From Alphaproteobacteria bacterium (GTDB lineage Bacteria; Pseudomonadota; Alphaproteobacteria; Caulobacterales; Maricaulaceae), in assembly GCA_016124675.1 (NCBI GenBank), contig WGNG01000014.1, forward strand, positions 62,001-126,000: a DNA stretch of 64,000 bases, in the 5' to 3' direction. This document shows positions 58,431-64,000 of the stretch, in pieces (the first letter of the stretch is position 1; the number at the start of each line of letters is the position of its first letter). Both the position numbers and the translations under genes were made by a program. The notes beneath the pieces are model-generated. The model ran no database searches and was not told the DNA's origin. It worked only from the letters and a program-made list of their open reading frames with translations.

Positions 58431-58754
58431 TCAGGCAGACGGCCCGTCGCCCAGCGCCGCCTCGGCGTGGAAGCGGAAGGCTTTCAGCGCATCCAGCACC
58501 GGCGTGTCGTAATTGCGCGGCGTCTCGGCTGCGCCGGTGATCCAGGCGTAGACATCGGTGTCCGGCGCATCCAGCAGGCGCTCGAACGCGTCCAGCTCCG
58601 CGGGCGACAGGCCGTCCAGCCGCGCCTGCGCAAACCGCCCCATGATCAGATCGGCTTCCTTGAACCCCCGCCGCCAGGCGCGAAACAGCAGCCGCTTCTT
58701 GCGGTCTTCAGGATCGATGGGACGGTTGGGATCGGAGAAAGGATCATCGCTCAT
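58431..58754 (-). CDS. sdhE: FAD assembly factor SdhE (succinate dehydrogenase flavinylation factor)
   Basis: 107 residues. The hallmark RRGFKEADLIMGRF (28-41) corresponds to the RGxxExD motif, followed by LDAFERLLDAPDTDVYAWI. It aids covalent attachment of FAD to SdhA. ATG at 58754 has no Shine-Dalgarno sequence (CCTCCC precedes it). In alphaproteobacteria sdhE is commonly divergent from recG, as here, apart from the small CopG-like gene between. Confidence 0.92.
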   Translation of the reverse strand: MSDDPFSDPNRPIDPEDRKKRLLFRAWRRGFKEADLIMGRFAQARLDGLSPAELDAFERLLDAPDTDVYAWITGAAETPRNYDTPVLDALKAFRFHAEAALGDGPSA

Positions 58755-58849
58755 GGGAGGGCATTTAGGTTTGAATGACCTCGGCGGGAAGGGGCTTGAG
58801 CCTATTGGGCTCAGCGAACTTGCCAAGGCCGATGATGCCCGGACGCCTC

Positions 58850-59065
58850 TTATTGCAACCGCTCCGCAATCCACAACTTGATAAGCGATTGCCGTGTCAC
58901 GCCCAGATGGCGCGCCTCGCGGTCGAGCGCTTCCACGACCCAGCCGGGGAAATCCACGTTCACGCGGCGCATCTCCTCATTCGCACGCCGCGCCTTGGAC
59001 CAGTCCACGGCGGCGCTGAGGTCTTGCCCGGCGTCGAACGCCGCATCGAATTCCCGGGCCTTCAT
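58850..59065 (-). CDS. CopG/BrnA-type ribbon-helix-helix antitoxin, orphan
   Basis: 71 residues: MKAREFDAAFDAGQDLSAAV, then VNVDFPGWVVEALDREARHLGVTRQSLIKLWIAERL, the BrnA/CopG ribbon-helix-helix signature in its C-terminal half. A BrnT toxin would normally precede it, but only 128 bases separate it from recG and no toxin ORF fits. May be a remnant or act on a distant partner. Confidence 0.8.
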   Translation of the reverse strand: MKAREFDAAFDAGQDLSAAVDWSKARRANEEMRRVNVDFPGWVVEALDREARHLGVTRQSLIKLWIAERLQ

Positions 59066-59193
59066 GGCGCGTCGCCTCCAGGGTGGATATCCAATATACC
59101 AGCCGCCCGAACGCGCTTCAATTTCTGGTTCGGGCGCCACGCCCCTTTCCTAACCCCTTCCCCTCCATCCCCGGCGCGGCTTAACTCGTGCCC

Positions 59194-61284
59194 ATGCGCC
59201 CTCAATCCCTCTTCCCGCTCTTTGCTGACATCACCACGCTGAAGGGCGTCGGCCCGAAGCTGGCCGAATTGCTGGCGCGGGCGGCGGGCGGGCCGCGGGT
59301 GAAGGATGTGTTGTTTACGCCGCCCACCGGCCTCGTTGACCGCACCCGTCGCCTGTTCATCTCTGACGCGGGCGATCTCGGCGGCGTCGTGACGCTGGAG
59401 GGCGAGGTGGAGGCGCATGTGCCGCGCCCCACGATGAAGCAGCCCTACAAGGTGCGCCTGCGCGACGAGACGGGCTTTCTGCATCTGGTTTTCTTCAACG
59501 CCCGGCCCGATTACCTGATGCGCGTGCTGCCCGTGGGCGCGCGCCGGGTGGTGTCGGGCAAGGCGGAGCGTTTCGGCTCGGAAATCCAGATGGTGCATCC
59601 CGATCTGATCGCCGCGCCGGGCGAGATCGAGGCGGGTGATCTTTTGCAGCCGGTCTATCCGCTCACCGCCGGGCTGTCGGGCGCAGTGATGCGCAAGGCG
59701 GTGGCCGGGGCGCTGGCGGCGGCGCCGGACCTGCCCGACTGGATCGATCCGCCGCTGGCCGCGCGCGAAGCCTGGCCCGGCTGGCGCGCCGCGCTCACGG
59801 CGCTGCATGCGCCCGCATCCGCCGATGATCTGGCGCCGCAAGCGCCCGCGCGCCGGCGCCTCGCCTTTGACGAGGTGTTCGCCCACCAGCTGGCCCTGAA
59901 GCTCGCCCGCCGCGAACGCCGCGCCCGCAAGGGCCGCGCGCTCACGGGCGATGGCGTGAAGGTGAGGGCGGTGCTGGACGGTGCGCCCTTCACCCCCACG
60001 GGCGCGCAGACCCGCGCCTTCGAGGCCGTGCGCGAGGATTTGCGTGCGCCTGCGCGCATGATGCGCCTCATCCATGGCGATGTGGGATCGGGCAAGACGT
60101 TTGTGGCGGCGCTGGCCGCCGCCCATGTGGCCGAGGCTGGCGGCCAGACCGCCCTGATGGCGCCCACCGAGATCGTCGCGCGCCAGCATGCCGGCGTGCT
60201 CGAAGCGCTGCTCGCCCCTGCCGGGATCAGGGTCGCCGCGCTGACCGGCCGCGACAAGGGCGCGCGCCGGGCGGAGATATTGGAGCAGATGGCCAGCGGC
60301 GAGGCCCATGTGGTCTGCGGCACCCATGCCCTGTTTCAGGAGGCGGTGGAGTTTCACGATCTGGGCCTGGTGGTGATCGACGAGCAGCACCGCTTCGGCG
60401 TGTCGGACCGGCGCCGCCTCACCCTGAAAGGCGCCGCGCCCGACGTGCTGGCCATGAGCGCCACGCCCATCCCGCGCACGCTGACGCTCGCAGCCTTTGG
60501 CGACCTCGATGTCTCGCGCCTTGATGAAAAGCCCGCCGGGCGCATCGCGCCGGACACGCGCGTGGTCTCCGCCCAGCGCCTGAGCGATGTGGTGGACGGG
60601 CTGAAACGGGCGCTCTCCCATGGCGAGCGCGCCTACTGGGTATGTCCGCTGGTGGAGGAGAGCGATATCTCCGACCTTGCCGCCGCCGAGGCGCGCCACC
60701 ATATGCTGGGCGAGCTTTTGCCCGGGCGGCGGGTGGGGCTGGTGCATGGCCGCATGCCCGCGCGCGACAAGCAGCAGGCCGCCGAGGATTTCCGTGCGGG
60801 CAAGATCGATGTGCTGGTGGCCACCACGGTGATCGAGGTGGGCGTGGACGCCCCCGACGCCACCATCATGGTGATCGAACATGCCGAGCGGTTTGGCCTC
60901 GCGCAATTGCACCAGCTGCGCGGCCGGGTGGGGCGGGGCGACAAGCCGTCCACCTGCCTCCTGCTCTATCACGGCCAGCCGGGCGAGACGGCGCGCGCGC
61001 GCCTGGACATCATGCGCCGCACCGATGACGGGTTCGAGATCGCCGAGGAAGACTGGCGCCTGCGCGGCTCGGGCGATCCTTTGGGCCTGCGCCAGTCGGG
61101 CCTGCCGGACTATCGCCTGGCGGATCTGGCCGCCCATGCCGACCTCATCGAACTCGCCAGCGACGCCGCCCGCTATGAAACCGCCCGCGAAGACGTGCTT
61201 TCCGGCCCGCGCGGGGAGGCGCTGCGGACCTTGCTCTATCTGTTCGAACGCGATGAGGGCGTGCGGTTGATGCGGTCTGGGTGA
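59194..61284 (+). CDS. recG: ATP-dependent DNA helicase RecG
   Basis: 696 residues from the ATG at 59194 (a GTG two codons earlier is the alternative). The N-terminal wedge domain (OB fold: VTLEGEVEAHVPRPTMKQPYKVRLRDE) is followed by Walker A HGDVGSGKT, DEQH box VVIDEQHRFGVSDRR, motif III MSATPIPRTL and motif VI QLRGRVGRGD. The TRG motif region is LRGSGDPLGLRQSGLPDYR. Remodels stalled forks and Holliday junctions. Followed by 758 bases of repeats. Confidence 0.95.
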   Translation: MRPQSLFPLFADITTLKGVGPKLAELLARAAGGPRVKDVLFTPPTGLVDRTRRLFISDAGDLGGVVTLEGEVEAHVPRPTMKQPYKVRLRDETGFLHLVFFNARPDYLMRVLPVGARRVVSGKAERFGSEIQMVHPDLIAAPGEIEAGDLLQPVYPLTAGLSGAVMRKAVAGALAAAPDLPDWIDPPLAAREAWPGWRAALTALHAPASADDLAPQAPARRRLAFDEVFAHQLALKLARRERRARKGRALTGDGVKVRAVLDGAPFTPTGAQTRAFEAVREDLRAPARMMRLIHGDVGSGKTFVAALAAAHVAEAGGQTALMAPTEIVARQHAGVLEALLAPAGIRVAALTGRDKGARRAEILEQMASGEAHVVCGTHALFQEAVEFHDLGLVVIDEQHRFGVSDRRRLTLKGAAPDVLAMSATPIPRTLTLAAFGDLDVSRLDEKPAGRIAPDTRVVSAQRLSDVVDGLKRALSHGERAYWVCPLVEESDISDLAAAEARHHMLGELLPGRRVGLVHGRMPARDKQQAAEDFRAGKIDVLVATTVIEVGVDAPDATIMVIEHAERFGLAQLHQLRGRVGRGDKPSTCLLLYHGQPGETARARLDIMRRTDDGFEIAEEDWRLRGSGDPLGLRQSGLPDYRLADLAAHADLIELASDAARYETAREDVLSGPRGEALRTLLYLFERDEGVRLMRSG

Positions 61285-61324
61285 GGTGGGAATCACGCCT
61301 GCGGGAGGAAAGACAGGGCGTTTT

Positions 61325-61478
61325 TCCCTCCCACTCGTGGGGAGGGTGGCTGAGCGCAGCGAAGCCGGGTGGGGGGCGCCGCCGACAGGCGGCTGCTCAA
61401 AACCTGCACCGGGCGGCGCCTCACCCCACCCGACCCGGCGCTTCGCGCCGGCCCACCCTCCCCATCAAGGGGAGGGAA
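61325..61478. repeat. Long hairpin dispersed repeat, copy 2
   Basis: Highly similar to 39934-40087 over the whole length, with terminal inverted repeats CCCTCCC...TGGGGAGGGTGG and CCACCCTCCCCATCAAGG plus complementary inner GCCGGGTGGGG and CCCCACCCGACCCGGC arms. Located 40 bases after the recG stop. Confidence 0.75.
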
Positions 61479-61540
61479 AAGGGTGGCGCGACTTTCCCTC
61501 ACCCCTACTGGTACTAACCTGCGACCCCATCTGCCTGTCG

Positions 61541-61704
61541 CTCCTTGCTGAGCCATTTTCGCGAGCGTCGCAGGCTGTCAAGGACGACCGAGCCTGCGCT
61601 CGGTCGCCGCACAGCGGCGGCCCGAAGGGCCGTCCTTGACAGACTGCGATCGCCTTGCGGTTCTTTCCAGCATGGAGCGATGGGGAGGACTGACCCCCGA
61701 GAGT
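61541..61704. repeat. Structured dispersed repeat, copy B
   Basis: Matches 22751-22914. CTGTCAAGGACG (61575-61586) and CGTCCTTGACAG (61631-61642) form a perfect 12-base-pair outer stem. Inside are CGACCGAGC/GCTCGGTCG (61585-61593/61598-61606, loop CTGC) and GGCCC/GGGCC (61619-61623/61627-61631, loop GAA). The drawing resembles a multibranched RNA or a cruciform. Confidence 0.75.
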
Positions 61705-61767
61705 CTTCCAGGCGGGAGACAATGCGGTTGCACTCCCCCGAGGGGGAGGGGAAGAAAACCACACCCT

Positions 61768-61884
61768 GCCTTCCCGGAAGCCGCGAAGCGGCTGTCCGGG
61801 ACCCATCCCGACACTTTTGAGCCGCCTCGACTGTGGATATGATCGGTGGATGGGTCCCGGGTCGGCAACGCCGCCCGGGAAGGC
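61768..61884. repeat. Third palindromic element with nested stems
   Basis: GCCTTCCCGG (61768-61777) is complementary to CCGGGAAGGC (61875-61884), and CCGGGACCCATCC (61796-61808) to GGATGGGTCCCGG (61848-61860). Small stems GCCGC-gaa-GCGGC and GGC-aac-GCC sit in the arms. Single copy in this window; looks like a mobile or repetitive extragenic unit. Confidence 0.55.
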
Positions 61885-62042
61885 GCCATTGGGTTCGGTT
61901 GCCCTGCCTGTCCAAACGGGCCCACCCCGATATTTCGCTAGCGCAGCATCACCTTGCGGGCTTTACGCAATGGCCCGGCGCCTGCTAAAGCCGGATCAGC
62001 CTCAACAGGGAGCGCGCGGGCATTGTTTCGCGTGTGAAATAC

Positions 62043-63074
62043 ATGGCCTCCAAGTCTACCCCTTCCAAGTCCGCCCCGTCCGCCGCAGCGAAGAAACCCG
62101 CCAGCCTGCCGGTCACCAGGGACCAGCTCACGGGCTGGTACCGGGACATGCTCCTCATCCGCCGGTTCGAGGAAAAGGCCGGCCAGCTTTATGGCATGGG
62201 CCTGATTGCCGGCTTCTGCCATCTCTATATCGGCCAGGAGGCCGTGGTGGTGGGCGTGCAGGGCGCGCTGGAAGCGGGCGACCAGGTGACCACCGGCTAT
62301 CGCGATCACGGGCACATGCTGGCCGCCGGCATGAGCGCCAACGGCGTGATGGCCGAGCTGACGGGCCGCGAGGGCGGGTATTCGCGCGGCAAGGGCGGGT
62401 CCATGCACATGTTCTCGCGCGAGAAGCAGTTCTTTGGCGGCCACGGCATTGTCGGCGCGCAGGTGCCCATCGGGGCGGGGCTCGCGTTCGCCAACAAGTA
62501 TCGCAGGAACGGCAAGATCAGCGCGACCTATTTCGGCGACGGCGCCGCCAATCAGGGCCAGGTCTATGAGAGCTTCAACATGGCCAAGCTTTGGAACCTG
62601 CCTGCGCTCTTCATCATCGAGAATAATGGCTACGCCATGGGCACCAGCGTGAAGCGGGCGAGCTCGGAGACCGAGCTGTTCCGGCGCGGCGCCGGTTTCG
62701 GCATTCCGGGCGAAGCGGTGGACGGCATGGACGTGATCGCCGTCTACCAGGCTGCGAAGACAGCCGCCGCCCATGCCCGCGAGGGCCATGGCCCGTACAT
62801 CCTCGAAATGAAGACCTACCGGTATCGCGGCCACTCCATGTCCGATCCGGCCAAATACCGCACCCGCGAGGAGGTCAATGAATACCGCGACCACAAGGAC
62901 CCGCTGGATCTCGCCCGCAAGATGCTGATCGAGGCCGGCTGGAGCGATGAGGACGCGCTCAAGGAGATGGACAAAGAGGTCAAGCAGATCGTCAACGAAA
63001 GCGCCGAATTCGCCAAGGACAGCCCCGAGCCGGACCCGAGCGAGCTCTATACCGACGTGCTGGTGGAGGGTTAG
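62043..63074 (+). CDS. pdhA: Pyruvate dehydrogenase E1 component alpha subunit
   Basis: About 343 residues. Thiamine-diphosphate motif GDGAANQGQVYESFNMA...IENN, active-site region YRDHGHMLAAG and phosphorylation-loop-like YRYRGHSMSDPAKYRTREE. Forms the E1 heterotetramer with PdhB, feeding acetyl-CoA into the TCA cycle. A Ser/Lys/Ala-rich N-terminal tail of about 25 residues precedes the fold. Start ATG at 62043; a GTG at 62034 is possible. Confidence 0.95.
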   Translation: MASKSTPSKSAPSAAAKKPASLPVTRDQLTGWYRDMLLIRRFEEKAGQLYGMGLIAGFCHLYIGQEAVVVGVQGALEAGDQVTTGYRDHGHMLAAGMSANGVMAELTGREGGYSRGKGGSMHMFSREKQFFGGHGIVGAQVPIGAGLAFANKYRRNGKISATYFGDGAANQGQVYESFNMAKLWNLPALFIIENNGYAMGTSVKRASSETELFRRGAGFGIPGEAVDGMDVIAVYQAAKTAAAHAREGHGPYILEMKTYRYRGHSMSDPAKYRTREEVNEYRDHKDPLDLARKMLIEAGWSDEDALKEMDKEVKQIVNESAEFAKDSPEPDPSELYTDVLVEG

Positions 63075-63077
63075 GTG

Positions 63078-63479
63078 ATGCCCATCGACGCCAGCCTTCT
63101 CGTCATTGCAGTTCTCATCTACATGGCCATGATCGCGGTCCAGGTGGTGTTCTCCAATCTGGAGCACAAGCCGAAAGACCAGCTGGGTTCGCGCGACGGG
63201 CTGACCGACACCAGCCGCCTGACCGGCCGGGCCAAGCGCGCCAATCACAACATGGTCGAGGCGCTGGTCATGCACGCGCCGCTGGTTCTGGTTGTGCTGG
63301 TCCTGGACCGCGCCAACGAGATGACGGCGCTGGGCGGCTGGCTGTTTGTCGCCGGGCGCGCTGTCTACGCGCCGCTTTACTGGCTCGGCGTGCCCGTGCT
63401 GCGCACCCTCGCCTGGTTAGCGGGGGCGGCGGGCACCGTGCTCGTCCTTTTCCAGATTCTTCCGTTTTCCGGAGCCTAG
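63078..63479 (+). CDS. MAPEG-family membrane protein
   Basis: 133 residues with four membrane helices. SRLTGRAKRANHNMVEALVMHAPLVLV is the MAPEG signature (RAxxNxxE), the family of microsomal glutathione S-transferase-like proteins. GGAGG lies seven bases upstream of the ATG at 63078. Lies between pdhA and pdhB with gaps of three and six bases, so it is co-transcribed with the pyruvate dehydrogenase genes. Specific role unknown. Confidence 0.85.
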   Translation: MPIDASLLVIAVLIYMAMIAVQVVFSNLEHKPKDQLGSRDGLTDTSRLTGRAKRANHNMVEALVMHAPLVLVVLVLDRANEMTALGGWLFVAGRAVYAPLYWLGVPVLRTLAWLAGAAGTVLVLFQILPFSGA

Positions 63480-63485
63480 ATCGTC

Positions 63486-64000
63486 ATGCCCATCGAAGTG
63501 CTCATGCCCGCCCTGTCGCCCACCATGGAGGAGGGCACGCTGGCCAAGTGGACCGTCAAGCCCGGCGACACGGTGAAGTCCGGCGATGTCATCGCCGAGA
63601 TCGAGACCGACAAGGCCACCATGGAGGTGGAGGCCGTCGAGGAAGGCGTGGTCGGAAAGCTCTTGGTCGAGGAGGGCGCCGAAGGCGTCAAGGTCAACCA
63701 GGTGATCGCGCTCCTGCTCGAAGAGGGCGAGGACGACAGCGCGCTGGAGGGGGCTGGGTCTGGCGGGAACAAGTCCTCGTCCGGTGGCGACACCCCACCC
63801 CGACCCTCCCCTCAAGGGGAGGGAGAAGAGACCGGCTCTTCCAAGGGCGAGAGTTCCAACGGCGGGGCGGCTGAAAAATCTGGCAAAGGTGGCTCCACTT
63901 CCTTTCCCTCCCCCTTGGGGGGTGAGGCCGCCAAGTCTGGTCCGGGGGACCAGACGACCGGCCGAACGGGTGGGGGGAAACCCGAGACGGTGAAGCACAC
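63486..64000 (+). CDS. pdhB: Pyruvate dehydrogenase E1 beta subunit, N-terminal lipoyl domain (truncated at the edge)
   Basis: The first about 171 codons. Residues 1-80 are a lipoyl domain: [20 protein letters not shown], then [12 protein letters not shown] with the lipoylated Lys. Alphaproteobacterial PdhB often carries such a domain. After it the Gly/Ser/Glu-rich linker contains residues encoded by palindromic elements: CCCTCCCCT/AGGGGAGGG at 63804-63823 and GTCTGGTCC/GGACCAGAC at 63935-63955. The frame stays open throughout ([26 protein letters not shown]). The E1 beta catalytic part lies beyond the window. Confidence 0.88.
   Translation, partial: MPIEVLMPALSPTMEEGTLAKWTVKPGDTVKSGDVIAEIETDKATMEVEAVEEGVVGKLLVEEGAEGVKVNQVIALLLEEGEDDSALEGAGSGGNKSSSGGDTPPRPSPQGEGEETGSSKGESSNGGAAEKSGKGGSTSFPSPLGGEAAKSGPGDQTTGRTGGGKPETVKH

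Larger units (their letters stand above)
61285..62042. other. Repeat-filled intergenic region between recG and pdhA
   Basis: 758 bases with no supported gene. In order it contains the long hairpin repeat (61325-61478), the structured dispersed repeat copy B (61541-61704) and a third cruciform-like element (61768-61884). The last 150 bases must hold the pdhA promoter; I cannot assign it. Confidence 0.6.

Noticed and set aside
59062-61296. 744-codon open frame antisense to recG
   Set aside because: Same GC-driven antisense artefact; composition rich in His/Arg/Gly, no family features.

Overview
The window reads as a high-GC alphaproteobacterial chromosome segment, most likely Caulobacterales/Maricaulales (Hyphomonadaceae or Maricaulaceae-like). 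The grounds are the rpmH-rnpA-yidC-engB-(HAD nucleotidase)-dapD-dapE order, the short ProS, sdhE divergent from recG, ftsB near pdhA, a TIGR01782-type TonB receptor, and dense ATGA-coupled genes with many GTG, TTG and possibly CTG starts. It carries almost entirely core metabolism and information-processing genes. I see no rRNA, CRISPR array, prophage or intact insertion sequence, and no convincing tRNA.

Layout. 1-9130 (minus): rpmH, rnpA, yidC, engB, a DUF1036 protein, a pyrimidine 5'-nucleotidase, dapD, a low-GC lipoprotein gene split by an in-frame stop, dapE and a truncated membrane protein at the edge. 9341-13913 (plus): a TVP38 membrane protein coupled to a MerA-like flavoprotein, an orphan histidine kinase and rlmJ. 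13934-16147 (minus): a Bcr/CflA exporter and an enoyl-CoA hydratase. 16520-22592 (plus): gatC, gatA, four tiny overlapping membrane-protein genes, proS, lolC/E, lolD. 22593-30161 (plus): a structured dispersed repeat, a 30-residue membrane peptide gene with LexA-box-like sites, dnaE, an ABC-2 permease, argD, hslO. 30193-33858 (minus) is a secreted tyrosine phosphatase plus a TonB receptor, facing a tandem-duplicated TetR regulator (34134-35372). 35369-41325 holds GST, amidase, two hypothetical proteins, a repeat block and a Cys/Met PLP enzyme.

41318-51880 holds hemB and branched-chain amino-acid catabolism: an acyl-CoA dehydrogenase and a 3-hydroxyisobutyryl-CoA hydrolase (valine), then a methylglutaconyl-CoA hydratase and a methylcrotonyl-CoA carboxylase alpha subunit (leucine). 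Two divergent toxin-antitoxin modules sit between the valine genes. 51956-57797 holds an iota-class carbonic anhydrase, pgsA, uvrC, a DUF488 two-gene cassette, folB and a pteridine-reductase-like SDR. 57835-64000 holds ftsB, sdhE, an orphan CopG/BrnA-like antitoxin, recG, a block of three palindromic repeat modules, and pdhA, a MAPEG gene and the start of pdhB. The pdhB linker itself contains translated palindromic elements.

The best candidates for new biology are: the SOS-like 30-residue membrane peptide upstream of dnaE; the tandem TetR with a matching motif at both divergent promoters; the DUF488 cassette; the four-gene micro-membrane operon; repeat elements that also occur inside the pdhB coding sequence; and apparent CTG starts for rnpA and engB. 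argB and argF are both missing from neighbourhoods where they usually sit, although argD is present.
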